A stretch of 64,000 nt of DNA from Methanosarcina sp. ERenArc_MAG2. GTDB lineage: Archaea; Halobacteriota; Methanosarcinia; Methanosarcinales; Methanosarcinaceae. Under the pieces are notes generated by a model that saw only the letters and a list, made by a program, of their open reading frames with translations, made no database searches and had not been told where the DNA came from. The position numbers and the translations under genes are program-made. Shown in pieces: positions 17,290 through 26,963 of this stretch. Each line of letters begins with the position of its first letter. Position 1 is the stretch's first letter. The stretch is taken from assembly GCA_023955635.1 (NCBI GenBank), contig JAMXHR010000002.1:647235-711234 (forward strand). Reading direction: 5' to 3'.

Positions 17290-17475
17290 ACTCCTTAATT
17301 ATCTAGACTTTTCAGCGTTGATAACTCACTTGATAACTCAAAAGAGGAGAATTTTTAATATCTTCTGGGATCGCCAAAATTTACAATTAATTTCACTGGC
17401 AATTGAGCGCAGTCAATATAAAATCCAGAAAATATTAAAAGTTTCTTATTCAGTTCTTTTTCACATACTCTTAAC

Positions 17476-17814
17476 CTAAGCCTTTTCTCTCGAAACTTGG
17501 CATTCGTCTACGAATTTTTTTAGTTCGTTGTCTGCGGTTTTGCAGCTGACAAAACCTGGTTTATCCGTAACTTTGATGGTTAGAGTGGACTTTCCATCCC
17601 ATAAGAAACGCGCAACAATCCCTTTACTAGAAAGCTCTCCCTCGTCTCCCGGCGGGACATAAATACCATAGTCCTGAAGTTTTGTCTTCATGCACTCAAA
17701 CGTATCAGGTGAAACATTAGAAAATGTTGCGGGTTCACAAGGCTTTGCATGTGCGAATCCAACAGAAAAAGCCAAGAATAGTACTAGCAAAGAAGCTGTC
17801 AATTTCCTATTCAT
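17476..17814 (-). CDS. Small secreted protein of unknown function
   Basis: A 112-residue protein with a classical signal peptide (MNRKLTASLLVLFLAFSVGFAHA, cleavage probably after AHA). The mature part has four cysteines (KPCEPATF, FECMKTK, VSCKTAD, DECQVS), consistent with two disulfides outside the cell. No family was recognised. It stands alone; downstream on the other strand is intergenic DNA. Confidence 0.65.
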   Translation of the reverse strand: MNRKLTASLLVLFLAFSVGFAHAKPCEPATFSNVSPDTFECMKTKLQDYGIYVPPGDEGELSSKGIVARFLWDGKSTLTIKVTDKPGFVSCKTADNELKKFVDECQVSREKA

Positions 17815-18023
17815 CCTTTACCCCCGTATAAGAATTCGGCCGTTCGAGTCGACCACATACACAGACTATATTAAATAAAACACATTTTAATCTAAATCAA
17901 TTTAATATAAATAAATTGATATTACTCAATCGGTTTATAAGTAGCTAACCTCTGCTACTAATAAGATTTAGTACGTTTTTTATAATACTGAAAAATAAGC
18001 AGTCTAAATTTCCTGTATTGAAT

Positions 18024-18430
18024 CGCCTTTAGGTTCATCCTGATACTTTTGAGCATCCTTTTGACGTCATTTGGCAAGTGGATCTTCTGAACAGTTGGTA
18101 AGCTCCCAGGTGTACCAAGTATGGCATCAACAACATTCTTAAGTGTTGACTTACAGCACGCTTAAGCTCAATTATTGATTCAGGGCGTGCTTCTTGTTTA
18201 CCTGTTACCCTATTCACAAGCATTCTTGCGCTTGCTTGTAGATCTGCTTTTGTAACTTTCCCTGCTGCACCTGCAAGTGTGGGTATGTCCCCACAGACAA
18301 TGCCTCAATAGTCCCCAACGGCTTGGAGTCCTTTGCGATAAGTGCAAACTACACCAAGTGTCCGGACTCAAGAGATGAGACATACAAACCTGCCTGATCA
18401 CTCTGTCTTGCAACGAAAGTCAGCGTTTCA
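18024..18430 (-). pseudogene. Degraded gene fragment, unknown family
   Basis: On the minus strand coherent protein segments appear in successive frames: FVARQSDQAGLYVSSLESGH near 18410, then LIAKDSKPLGTIEALSVG, then LAGAAGKVTKADLQASARML, RVTGKQEARPESIIELK near 18180, and SLPTVQKIHLPNDVKRMLKS near 18070. At least three frameshifts or stops separate them. The parts clearly belong to one former protein, but the family was not recognised. Confidence 0.55.
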
Positions 18431-18774
18431 TGAATGACTCTGTTGGAAAGTCATTAAGTAAAAGAGAAAAGTGTGACGCCTGGGAATCGGGCAAATCATC
18501 TATCTCATTTAGACAGCCAATTGGTAACTTTAGGTAACCAATAGGCGACCCAAGACAAAAAGATAATATTAACCGTGGTAAAGTTTACGATCATTTGCAT
18601 ATGTAAAAGGGCATGATGGGAACAATATAAACATTCTATATAACGGATACTTTTTCGTTAGTAATTTTTACAATATAACAAAATAAGCACAAGAATGAAA
18701 TGGCAACATTGAAAATTTATTTATTTGTTGAAATCCATTCATTGATTACTAAAAAAATTATGCAGGTGATGGAA
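18431..18774. other. Intergenic, no supported gene
   Basis: About 340 bases, partly AT-rich, with nothing recognised apart from the presumed promoter of the short gene that follows. Confidence 0.3.
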
Positions 18775-18894
18775 ATGAGTAAGAAAGTAAATGATTCAGC
18801 ATTACAAGAGTCCGTAGAAGCCGCAAAAGTGTCAAATAAAAACAAAAAAGTGGCAAAAGCGAGAAAAGAAAGTTTGGGTGAAAGAAGAAAATAA
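18775..18894 (+). CDS. Small basic hypothetical protein (39 aa)
   Basis: A 39-residue Lys/Ser/Ala-rich peptide (MSKKVNDSALQESVEAAKVS...) predicted to be helical and highly basic. The start at ATG 18775 follows AGGTGATGGAA, a good ribosome site. An upstream ATG (18700) in the same frame would add a hydrophobic stretch without a site. It may bind nucleic acid, but the family is not known. It is followed closely by a long inverted repeat. Confidence 0.4.
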   Translation: MSKKVNDSALQESVEAAKVSNKNKKVAKARKESLGERRK

Positions 18895-18910
18895 AATGAA
18901 ATTGAAAGGA

Positions 18911-18981
18911 GGAGGTTACAGTAATAAAAGATAAGTAGCAATGAGGTCTAAATGGCAATTAATGAGTTACTGTAACCCTCC
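18911..18981. terminator. Inverted repeat downstream of the small gene
   Basis: GGAGGTTACAGTA at 18911-18923 pairs with TACTGTAACCCTCC at 18968-18981, with a one-base bulge and a 44-base loop. It could be a transcript 3' structure or a tiny element; no T-run follows directly. Confidence 0.4.
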
Positions 18982-19299
18982 CACCTGACCTCCTTGACTC
19001 ATTATCTTGCACACTAATACACTAATTTTTTACCACTTGTTAATTTTTTATTGTAATTTTCTAAAGGTTACGCTGCTTTTATGGTTCTTACTATTAAAAA
19101 CTAAAATTTTTTATAAGTAACACCCCTCTTAAGTTTACTGTTTTTTAAGGAATAATAATCATCAAATTTGACATTCTTAATCACCTGTTAAGAAGCTCAT
19201 CTTTGCGGTAACTTAATTCCAGATTGTCAACAGCCTCAGGATTTATGTTCTTCACTCTTCCCGTTAAACTTATATCCTTTTCTTTCAAGGAAAGCGCAA

Positions 19300-19590
19300 T
19301 AATTATAATCCCATTTTGTTAAGTTTTGAAAAAGGTTCTTTACACCATTTTGCAAATGGTAGTAGTGTTTGATAGTGAGGAACTATAGTCAGATTCCTTA
19401 CTTTCCGGCCGTGCTCTATTTCAAGCATGTGGTTTTTCATTAACTTATAGTTTTCAGGGAGGATTTCATGCTCAGCTTCTTCAAATTTTCTGAGCCGGTA
19501 TTCACAGGTCAAACTAGTATAAAAAATAAATTCGTAAACTATTCCAATGCAGGCAAAAATGCTCATTCCACTCACATTAAGCCGATTAAA
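19300..19590 (-). pseudogene. Transposase C-terminal remnant
   Basis: The minus strand reads FNRLNVSGMSIFACIGIVY near 19580, followed by about 70 residues ending NKMGL at 19303. Position and pattern (F-x-R-L-x-V-x-G then a hydrophobic helix) resemble the C-terminal end of DDE_Tnp_1-type transposases. No upstream transposase part remains; the frame continues antisense into the pfkB gene only as a shadow. It abuts the kinase gene and appears to have replaced its native start region. Confidence 0.4.
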
Positions 19591-20502
19591 GCCCTCACAT
19601 TCGGAGAAACCCTTTTTGATGTTATTAAAGGCTCGGCCCACCTTGGAGGAGCTCCACTTAACCTTGCAGCCCATCTCGCAAAATTGGGAGCAAAACCGGC
19701 TGTAATCACGGCAGTCGGGAAGGATGAGCTCGGGAAAACTCTTCTTGCCAGAGCTAAAGAACTGAAAATTGATACTTCATATATCTTAATCGATAAAAAG
19801 ATGCCAACAGGAACTGTTAATGTCGAACTGAAGGATGAAGGAATCCCTATTTTTACTATAAAAGAAAGTGTGGCCTGGGACGCGATTACGCCGGATGAGA
19901 CAAAATTTAGGGCTCTTTTGGGAGAGGAATGGGACGTTTTCTGTTTTGGGACGCTTGCCCAGAGGTCGGAAGAAAACAGGAAAACTCTGGAAAGGCTGCT
20001 TTCGGAAATAAAGGCAAAACATTTTTTCTACGACATAAATCTCAGAACCGGGTTCTACAACAAGGAATGGATATTATCTTCCCTCAACCACTCCACAATT
20101 CTCAAGATGAACGAGGAAGAAGCTACTACTGTTTCCAACCTGCTTTTTGATACCAGATACCCCTACAAAGCTCTCTGCCGCCTCCTTACGGACAGGTACC
20201 CCGGCATATCCGTAATTTGCATAACAAAAGGGCCTGAAGGAGCTGCTGTTTACCATAAAGGCATTTATGAGGAAATAAAAACCACTCCTGTAGAGGTGGC
20301 GGATACCGTCGGAGCAGGTGATGCTTTTTCTGCGGGTTTTCTTTACGCCTGCCTCTCAGGATACGGAGTTTCAAAAGCAGCTTCAATTGCCTGTATCCTT
20401 GGGACATATGTGGCATCAAAACCGGGTTCGGTGCCCGAATACTCGGAAGAGCTCATGGAAAAACTTAAAGCTGAAGGTTTAGAATTAAACTCAATTAAGT
20501 GA
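19468..20502 (+). CDS. PfkB-family carbohydrate kinase, N-terminus replaced
   Basis: A ribokinase/fructokinase-type sugar kinase. The family body begins IKALTFGETLFDVI and continues with HLGGAPLNLAAHLAKLGA (substrate site), then the C-terminal signature DTVGAGDAFSAGFLYA with the catalytic Asp and anion hole. It phosphorylates a sugar or nucleoside with ATP; the substrate is unknown. The residue where Met is expected, before IKALTF, is CCG. The open frame instead continues upstream for 40 residues, through DNA antisense to a transposase remnant, to an ATG at 19468 preceded by GGGAGG at five bases. So either a 344-residue fusion is made or the gene is silent. Confidence 0.8.
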   Translation: MLSFFKFSEPVFTGQTSIKNKFVNYSNAGKNAHSTHIKPIKALTFGETLFDVIKGSAHLGGAPLNLAAHLAKLGAKPAVITAVGKDELGKTLLARAKELKIDTSYILIDKKMPTGTVNVELKDEGIPIFTIKESVAWDAITPDETKFRALLGEEWDVFCFGTLAQRSEENRKTLERLLSEIKAKHFFYDINLRTGFYNKEWILSSLNHSTILKMNEEEATTVSNLLFDTRYPYKALCRLLTDRYPGISVICITKGPEGAAVYHKGIYEEIKTTPVEVADTVGAGDAFSAGFLYACLSGYGVSKAASIACILGTYVASKPGSVPEYSEELMEKLKAEGLELNSIK

Positions 20503-20563
20503 ACTCAATTAAATAAACTTAATTAAGAATCTAACGAATTTAATTTACTGAAATGACCGTTTT

Positions 20564-21181
20564 TTAGAATGGAATTCCCCAGAGAGGATACCATTTTTCC
20601 ACATTTTTTTCGATAGGCATTTCCCTCTCCATTTCTGCCCTGAGCCTGAATTCAAAGGGACTGTCCCTCTGCTTTCCTGAAAGAGGAATAAAGGGGTAAT
20701 AGGTTCCCTGTTTAAAATTATAAATCCAGTAAACTACTTTCCTGCCGCCGGCTTTTCCTTCACGTTCGGCTGTTCCGGCTTCGGGTTCGCTGTCAAACCT
20801 GTAAATGGCACAGAGGATCTGCTCGCCAAAGCCGTGTTCTTCAAGGGTCTCGCTTACCAGGTGGATGTTTGCAACAAGGTCTTCGAAGTCCAGATCTTTA
20901 AAAATAGCCCACAGGAAGTTGAATTCGTCTTTTTCCAGCCTGAATTCGGTTTCCGTTTCCTTTGAACTGTACTCCAAAAGCTCCTGAATCTCCTTTCGTG
21001 CGGATTCATAGGCTGAAGCTCCTATTGGCTTAAAGCAAATTCCTGCCAATCCTGATGGTTTTAGACCGAGATTGCTTTCCAGAGTAATGCTGGCTGTAGA
21101 AATTGCAAAGAGCTTGTCGCTTTTTGCTTTCGGAAGACTGCTCCTCCCGAGAACCGCATCCATAAAATCACGAAGGCCCAT
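20564..21181 (-). CDS. pspAB: PspA-associated protein PspAB
   Basis: A 205-residue protein resembling PspAB, a soluble partner found next to HtpX and PspA in archaea and actinobacteria and thought to act in membrane stress responses. Visible features are the N-terminal MGLRDFMDAVLGRSSLPKAK, the segment ESNLGLKPSGLAGICFKPIG and the C-terminal VEKWYPLWGIPF. No membrane helix is predicted. It lies 45 bases downstream of htpX on the same strand, so the two form an operon. The molecular activity is not established. Confidence 0.82.
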   Translation of the reverse strand: MGLRDFMDAVLGRSSLPKAKSDKLFAISTASITLESNLGLKPSGLAGICFKPIGASAYESARKEIQELLEYSSKETETEFRLEKDEFNFLWAIFKDLDFEDLVANIHLVSETLEEHGFGEQILCAIYRFDSEPEAGTAEREGKAGGRKVVYWIYNFKQGTYYPFIPLSGKQRDSPFEFRLRAEMEREMPIEKNVEKWYPLWGIPF

Positions 21182-21226
21182 TTAATTTCTCCTTGTTTAA
21201 CTCATGTCCTGTTAGCTCATAATCAG

Positions 21227-22165
21227 TTAACTCATATCCTGTTGCATCTTTTCGAGCCTGGCTATTCTTTTTTCCACAGATGGATGAGTGGAAAAGATGT
21301 CCATTATAGAAGAACCTGAGATTGCAGGGATAATGAAAAAGGCATTCATTCCCTCTACTTTCCTGAGGTCTTCATTCGGGACCCTGGCCATAACCCCGCT
21401 TATTTTCATAAGAGCAGATGCAAGATCAGACGGTTGACCGGTGATAATGGCTGCACCCCTATCTGCAGAATATTCTCTGTAGCGGGAAAGGGCACGAATC
21501 AGGAGGAAGCTGACAACCCAGACTGCAATTGAAACCAGCCACACAAGCAAAATACTTCCGCCTTCTTTCTTCCTGTCTCCTCCCATGTTTCCGAAGTAAA
21601 GGCTGTAACGGACAAAGTAGAAGGCAAGTGTTGAGATGAAACTGGCAATTGTCATGATAGCCATATCCCTATTCTTGACGTGGCTCAGCTCGTGGGCAAG
21701 CACTGCCTCAAGCTCGGCTGGAGAGAGCTTATCCATAATCCCTGTCGTAACTGCAACAACAGCTTTATTTGGGCTCCTGCCTGTCGCAAAGGCATTTGGG
21801 ACCTGAGTCCTGACAATTGCCACCTGCGGTTTCGGAAGATCTGCTATTGCGCAGAGCCTGGTAATCATTCCATGCAACTGTGGCTCTTCACTTTCAGAGA
21901 CTACATGTGCCCCCATTGTCCAGAGAACCAATTTGTCCGAATAAAAGTATTGAATACCCATGAAAAGCCCGATGAATAAAATCATGAAGACCGGAGGCGT
22001 TCCATAGTATGTAAGAAATGCCAGGAAAAAAGGTAAACTACTGCCAGTAAAAACATTGTGAAAAGCATCCGTCCCTGAAGTCCTAAGTCCCTTTCCCACT
22101 TTCTTTTCATATTTTGTTCCGCCTACTACTTTGTAGATTAAATCGTAACTAGTAACCAAATCCAT
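21227..22165 (-). CDS. htpX: Membrane zinc metalloprotease HtpX
   Basis: A 312-residue M48 peptidase. The zinc motif is LAHELSHVKNRD near residue 145, and the third ligand glutamate is in RYREYSADRGAA near 225. Hydrophobic helices lie near residues 48-85 and 160-215. HtpX degrades damaged membrane proteins under stress. KNRDMAI and RARATGRSPNKAVVAV-type surroundings (here FATGRSPNKAVVAVTTG) are typical. It is transcribed first in an operon with pspAB. Confidence 0.93.
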   Translation of the reverse strand: MDLVTSYDLIYKVVGGTKYEKKVGKGLRTSGTDAFHNVFTGSSLPFFLAFLTYYGTPPVFMILFIGLFMGIQYFYSDKLVLWTMGAHVVSESEEPQLHGMITRLCAIADLPKPQVAIVRTQVPNAFATGRSPNKAVVAVTTGIMDKLSPAELEAVLAHELSHVKNRDMAIMTIASFISTLAFYFVRYSLYFGNMGGDRKKEGGSILLVWLVSIAVWVVSFLLIRALSRYREYSADRGAAIITGQPSDLASALMKISGVMARVPNEDLRKVEGMNAFFIIPAISGSSIMDIFSTHPSVEKRIARLEKMQQDMS

Positions 22166-22952
22166 CTTAAATGATAGTTAAATGATACTGAATTTAAGGT
22201 TAAATAATAGTTAACTCAGAAAATAAAAATTAAATCCAAGTTAAATAATAATTCAGTAATAAATAAACCTAAGCTTATAAGTTGATAGCATGTAGATTAA
22301 ATAAACTTAAATAAACGTGCAAAGATGAATAAATTCAAAGAAAAGTTCGGATAAAGCCGATAAGAGTCACACAAACCGATATTTCATCTAAAATGTGAAA
22401 CTGACTTTTTTATCTCCAATAAAACATTTCCTCAAGGATTTAAATTCTTTCCTCCACTGTGGAAGAGAGCAAGGTTTTCCAGATGTGAGCTGGGTCAGAA
22501 GATCAAAAGAAACAACTATGTACAAAAGAGAAGTTTAAAGAAAGAAGTCGAGGATATTAAAAGAGAACTGGAAGATATTAAAGAAAAAGCTGGAAGATAT
22601 TAAAGAAAAAAGTAGAGGATATGTTTTAAAAAACAATAATAGTTTAGCCAGAGATAAAAATGTTATAAATCTGCTACATAATAATAGCAGACTATTTATA
22701 ATTGGAATGTAATTTCCATAATAAATTCACTAACTTTCACTATAGAAGTACAGGTTTTTATAATCGAATGTATAATTGTCGGATCCATTTCCATGCACGT
22801 GGGAGTGCTTTTTGCAAAACTGCCGCAGGAATCATCCGAGATTCTTTCCAAGACTTATTTCAAAAGTCTTGCCGGGCTCAGAATAATTAAACAATGAAAA
22901 TGAAACTCCCATAAACTCAAACTTTCCTATTAAAAAATGTTAAGGCTTAGTT
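22166..22952. other. Intergenic, short direct repeats near 22550-22625
   Basis: About 790 bases with no gene. GAAGATATTAAAGAAAAA-type units repeat three or four times at 22550-22625, encoding a short helical peptide (VEDIKRELEDIKEK) without a ribosome site. The rest is AT-rich, with a promoter for the ABC exporter likely near 22880-22940. Confidence 0.35.
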
Positions 22953-23755
22953 ATGCAAAATATACTCTCAGTCCAATCCCTTACAAAGAAATTCGATGAT
23001 TTTACGGCTGTAAAAGACATCAGCTTCAATGTTGAAACCGGTTCGATTTTTGCTTTTCTCGGCCCAAACGGGGCAGGCAAATCCACAACCATCAAAATGC
23101 TCACAACCGTTTTGAAGCCCACATCAGGGGAAATCAGCATTAATGGCTTCAACGTGCTTAAAGAGCAGGACAGGGCCCGGGCATCATTCGGGATCGTCTT
23201 TCAGGACCACAGTCTTGATGACGAGCTTACGGCTTACGAAAATGTTGTCTACCATGCAGTTATCTACAAAGTACCAAAAAAGAAAGGGCAGAAAGAATCC
23301 GGGAAGCTCTGGAGATCGTCGGGCTTTGGGATCGTCGGGAAGATTATGTTAAAAAGTATTCAGGCGGCATGAAGCGCAGGCTTGAGATTGCGCGAGCGCT
23401 TGTCCACTACCCGAAAGTTCTCTTTCTCGACGAGCCCACTGTGGGCCTCGATCCCCAGACTCGAAACTCCATCTGGAACCATATCAGAAAACTTAACGAA
23501 GAAAAAGGAATGACAATTTTTCTAACTACACACTACATGGAAGAAGCTGAGGCAATTGCAGACCAGATTGCAATCATTGACCATGGGAAAATTATAGAAT
23601 CCGGTACAGTTGAGGAAATAAAGAGACGGACAGAATCCGAATCCTTAGAAGAGGCTTTTCTGAAGCTGACAGGCAGGGACATTCGGGATCAAAATAACGA
23701 ATCTGGAAATAAAGTGAGAACGATACGGGGCATGAGAAGGAGGAACAGGCATTGA
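22953..23755 (+). CDS. ABC exporter ATP-binding subunit (DrrA-type) with a -1 frameshift
   Basis: The nucleotide-binding subunit of a DrrAB-like exporter. The first part (22953-23280) holds Walker A (GPNGAGKST) and the Q-loop FGIVFQDHS. The second (from about 23282) holds YSGGMKRRLEIARALV (signature), Walker B LFLDEPTVGLDP and the switch His of LTTHYMEEAE. The halves join as VPKK-ERAERIREALEIVG only by a -1 shift at A-AAA-AAG (about 23275-23281). Either one A of a run of seven has been lost, or the sequence acts as a slippery heptamer. The permease gene overlaps its stop, so the pair is one unit. It exports an unknown hydrophobic substrate. Confidence 0.85.
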
Positions 23756-24504
23756 TCGAGGTAATCTATATCCTTTGGCTCAGGCAACTAAAACATTACT
23801 GGCGCTCCAAATCCAGGCTGCTAGGCTCTCTCGGGCAGCCCCTGCTCTTTCTGGTAACGTTCGGTTTCGGTTTCGGCCCCATGTATGCAAGGGCCAGCGG
23901 GGGAGCGAGCTACATGGATTTTCTTGCCCCTGGAATTGTCTCCATGTCAATTCTCTTTACAGCCGTCTTTTCCGGACTTGAGGTAATCTGGGACAGGCAA
24001 TTCGGTTTTCTCAAAGAAACGCTTGTAGCTCCTATCTCAAGGACAGAAATTATGATCGGAAAAACCTTTGGAGGTGCAACCATAGCCATGATACAGGGCC
24101 TGATCGTGTTGAGCCTGACCTATGTGCTCGGGTTCAGGATTCCTAGTCTCGGCAGCCTTGGACTTGGGTTAATCTTCATGTCCCTAATAGCCATCTTCTT
24201 CACAGGTCTTGGCCTTGCCATAGCTTCAAAAATGAAAGACATGCACGGCTTCCAGCTGATCATGAACTTCCTCATCATGCCAATCTTCTTCCTGTCAGGA
24301 GCCCTTTTCCCTCTTGAGAACCTGCCCTCGGCAATCTATTTCATAAGCAGGATCGATCCCCTCACCTACGGCGTGGACGGTCTGAGAGGGGCTATTACCG
24401 GGATGAGTGTATTCGGAATCTACAGCGATCTGGCAATAATAGGTGTACTGTCAATCCTTGTCTGTGCTATAGGGGCAGTGCTTTTTTCGAAGATAGAAGC
24501 ATAA
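23752..24504 (+). CDS. ABC-2 type exporter permease
   Basis: A 250-residue membrane protein of the ABC-2 family with about six hydrophobic segments. It starts at TTG 23752, which overlaps the ATPase stop (TTGA), after AGGAGG. Conserved parts are FLAPGIVSMSILF, the FLKETLVAPISRTEIMIGK stretch that contacts the ATPase, and MPIFFLSGALFPLENLP. It forms the transmembrane channel for the upstream ATPase. The substrate is unknown; drug or lipid export is typical of the family. Confidence 0.9.
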   Translation: MIEVIYILWLRQLKHYWRSKSRLLGSLGQPLLFLVTFGFGFGPMYARASGGASYMDFLAPGIVSMSILFTAVFSGLEVIWDRQFGFLKETLVAPISRTEIMIGKTFGGATIAMIQGLIVLSLTYVLGFRIPSLGSLGLGLIFMSLIAIFFTGLGLAIASKMKDMHGFQLIMNFLIMPIFFLSGALFPLENLPSAIYFISRIDPLTYGVDGLRGAITGMSVFGIYSDLAIIGVLSILVCAIGAVLFSKIEA

Positions 24505-24597
24505 AACCCGAATTATGTCTTGAAAGTACGCAGTCCTTTCTTTTTCAAGATTTTCCAAGGGCTTTTTAAAGTTCGAAAGAAAGACGTGGGAAATAAG

Positions 24598-25125
24598 TCA
24601 AAAAAGTCTGAATTCCATTTCATAACACGTCTCTTTCTGGCCGCATATATTTTTTACTTCTTTGATTATTCGAAAGCCAGTTTTTTTGTACAGCCTTATG
24701 GCAGGAAGGTTATTTACATTTACATATAAAAGAATAGATGATATTCCGTTTAACTTCATTTCCTTTATACTATTTTCTAACAACTTCTCGGCAAAACCCC
24801 TGCCTCTGAAATTCCTGTCGATTGCAATTGAAACTATTACCGATTGTTTCTCAAAGCCTTTTAACGAAAGTATCGGCTTCAGGTAGTATATGCAGTAGCC
24901 AACGACCTTATCCCCATTCTTAATAACATAAAAGATATTTCTGGAATTCCTTGAATACTTTACAAGCTTTTCCAGGCTTCCGTTTTTAAACCCTTCGGCC
25001 TGGATTTTACGAATTTCCGGAAGCATAGAATCTTCTACAGATACGATGTTTTCCTTTTCTATCTGTTTCCACTGCCTTAGAAGGAGAACGCCAGCAGCGT
25101 CTTGCAGCAGTTTTTTAAAACTCAT
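24598..25125 (-). CDS. GNAT-family N-acetyltransferase
   Basis: A protein of about 175 residues from ATG 25125 (a longer frame to 25191 exists). The acetyl-CoA site is in VSIAIDRNFRGRGFAEKLLE, the R/Q-x-x-G-x-G/A motif. The C-terminal NNLPAIRLYKKTGFRII is typical of RimI-like enzymes that acetylate N-terminal amines or small molecules. The substrate is unknown. It stands alone, convergent with the ABC exporter. Confidence 0.85.
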   Translation of the reverse strand: MSFKKLLQDAAGVLLLRQWKQIEKENIVSVEDSMLPEIRKIQAEGFKNGSLEKLVKYSRNSRNIFYVIKNGDKVVGYCIYYLKPILSLKGFEKQSVIVSIAIDRNFRGRGFAEKLLENSIKEMKLNGISSILLYVNVNNLPAIRLYKKTGFRIIKEVKNICGQKETCYEMEFRLF

Positions 25126-25311
25126 TAAATATGTAACTGATCGAGTGTGAACTTTTGTGAGACCCATCCAAATCACTTTTTTTAAGGCCATTGGTAAATT
25201 TATCTTTAAGAAATATTATATTACTATTAAAAACCTGCCCCTTTCATTAAAAAAGGATAAAACTGCCTGAGGACAGCCTGAGACGGAAATGCCGCTCCTT
25301 TGAAAGAAGGC

Positions 25312-25521
25312 TTACTTTTCAAGATTTGAGTAAATTTCCTTAACTCTTCCAACCTGACCATTCGTTAATTGAACTTTTATCCCATGCGGATGAGTTGGAG
25401 AATTGGTTAAAATTCTCTTTACAACGCCTTGAGTGATTTTCCCGCTTCTCTGGTCCTCTTTTAAGACAATTCCAACATTTAACCCTTCTTTAATGTTTGC
25501 TCTGATACTTCCATTGCTCAT
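25312..25521 (-). CDS. YwbE family protein
   Basis: A 69-residue protein matching the YwbE/DUF2196 family, a small beta-rich domain of unknown function. The hallmark run is IVLKEDQRSGKITQGVVK, then ILTNSPTHPHGIKVQL and GQVGRVKEI. The start ATG 25521 (MSNGSIRANIKEGL) matches the family length; a longer frame to 25575 adds unrelated hydrophobic residues. A nucleic-acid related role is guessed for the family but not shown. Confidence 0.85.
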   Translation of the reverse strand: MSNGSIRANIKEGLNVGIVLKEDQRSGKITQGVVKRILTNSPTHPHGIKVQLTNGQVGRVKEIYSNLEK

Positions 25522-25629
25522 GGCAGAAGGTAAATTTGGGAGTATATAAATCAGTACGTTCTTAAAAACATTCAAATAGGAATTCCGTAGGGTATAACCG
25601 GAATGGCGTATTCTGGATCTTAACTCTTT

Positions 25630-25803
25630 GCTTTCGCATATTCAATTGAAACAAAAGTTGCAGCGGCAAGAGAAATAAGTGAGAAATTCCGGCAGTCCAT
25701 TCTTGCAGAGGCTTTTTCCAGAAAGCTTGTGCCTACAGAGGCTGAGATTGCCAGAAGAGAAGGCAGGGATTATGAGACGGCTGAGTTTTGCTTGAGAGAA
25801 TAA
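25630..25803 (+). pseudogene. hsdS: Type I restriction specificity subunit (HsdS) 3' remnant
   Basis: The plus strand reads AAAREISEKFRQSILAEAFS then RKLVPTEAEIARREGRDYET, the characteristic C-terminal coiled coil and tail of HsdS. The final ...ETAE-VLLERIKEERG is reached only after a one-base shift near 25785. HsdS directs type I restriction-modification enzymes to their DNA site. No hsdM, hsdR or 5' part of hsdS is present, so this is a relic of a lost system. Confidence 0.8.
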
Positions 25804-26448
25804 AGGAAGAGAGGGGTAAAAATGGGAAACAATGAGAAGCTTGATGCTATTTTTAAATTCAATCTACTTCTTTTTTCATTTTCTGGAAATACCAGCCTCC
25901 TTCGTTGGCCGGTGAGAGCGCCGGTACCCATAAAAAACTAAAAACTCTTCAACGCACTGAAGAGCTAATTCAAAAAGCATCAAAAAGGATTGGAATGAAA
26001 ATATTTACTTGGAAAGATCCCTGTTTTTCACAAACAGCCATCCTTTTTATGCGCCTGCTCGGCGCTGAAGATATCAAAGACTTAAACCTGCTTATTATCT
26101 TTGTCAATTCTGGAGGATTCGATAGCTTTGTACATTTAAACAATATGCTGAATCCGACTATCCCTTTGATTTCATTTCTGAGGCCACTACACCTCGGAAT
26201 AAGTTGCTTAACTCTTGAAGTATTTTTCCTCAAAAACTTTATTGCAGAAAGGTCTTAAGAGAAAGCAATTCATTTATAATAATACTATTATAATGTATTA
26301 TCAACCGGGGTATCACGGCTATTAATGCAGACAATGTCTTATTTTTTCGGCTTACACTTCTTTAAAGGGAGCCATATCTATTGAAAGAGTGATATAGCTG
26401 TGATTATTTTCCAGGATTAAAAAAGCATTTTAGAACAGGAGGAGTACC
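25804..26448. other. Intergenic, uncertain frames
   Basis: About 640 bases. Overlapping frames at 25905-26258 (plus) and 25970-26233 (minus) lack ribosome sites and recognised domains. They may be a decayed gene near the hsdS relic. The end of the stretch carries the promoter of csbD. Confidence 0.3.
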
Positions 26449-26628
26449 ATGAAATCAAGCACCGAAGATCAGGTGGAAGGTAAGCTTCGCAAAGCAAAGG
26501 GTGAGATTAAGGAGACCGCAGGGAAACTGATCAAGGATCCCGATTTGGAAACCGAAGGTAGAGTTGAACAGACGGAAGGTAAGATACAAGAAAAGAAAGG
26601 TCAAATCAAAAAAGTGTTTGATAAGTAA
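26449..26628 (+). CDS. CsbD-like stress protein
   Basis: A 59-residue hydrophilic protein with the CsbD pattern: DQVEGKLRKAKGEIKETAGK followed by a second half-repeat VEQTEGKIQEKKGQIKKVFDK. CsbD proteins are small, often stress-induced and helical; the activity is unknown. The start is clear, with GGAGG five bases before ATG at 26449. There are no close operon partners. Confidence 0.88.
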   Translation: MKSSTEDQVEGKLRKAKGEIKETAGKLIKDPDLETEGRVEQTEGKIQEKKGQIKKVFDK

Positions 26629-26963
26629 AAGAGCGGTGTCTCATGCGCCTGTATCCAGTCGCCTAAATTCGATAGGTCTTAATGTCAGGGGTGCGAATTT
26701 TTCCGGCTTCGGGGGAGATATAATTGTTGATTGATTAATCATATCAATAGTGCCGCTCCTGCATAAATGATATTTTGGGAGCATGACTATCTATTCTCAA
26801 CCCTGGGCGACATATTTTTTGACTATGCCCGCAGGAATTAATGTACAGAGTAGAAAAGGAAAGAGCCTGTTCCCTCCTATATTCGGATTGAATCCCAGAT
26901 GCCGGTTTAAGGGCTCTTTCCGCAATTTCTTTTTCTTATTCGTCCAGATATGGGACAATGAAT
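26629..26963. other. Intergenic, no supported gene
   Basis: About 330 bases between csbD and a MITE. An open frame at 26783-26995 runs into the MITE and has no supporting signals. Confidence 0.35.

Noticed and set aside
18911..18981. Inverted repeat as a mobile element
   Set aside because: No target duplication or second copy was seen; a transcript-end structure is at least as likely.
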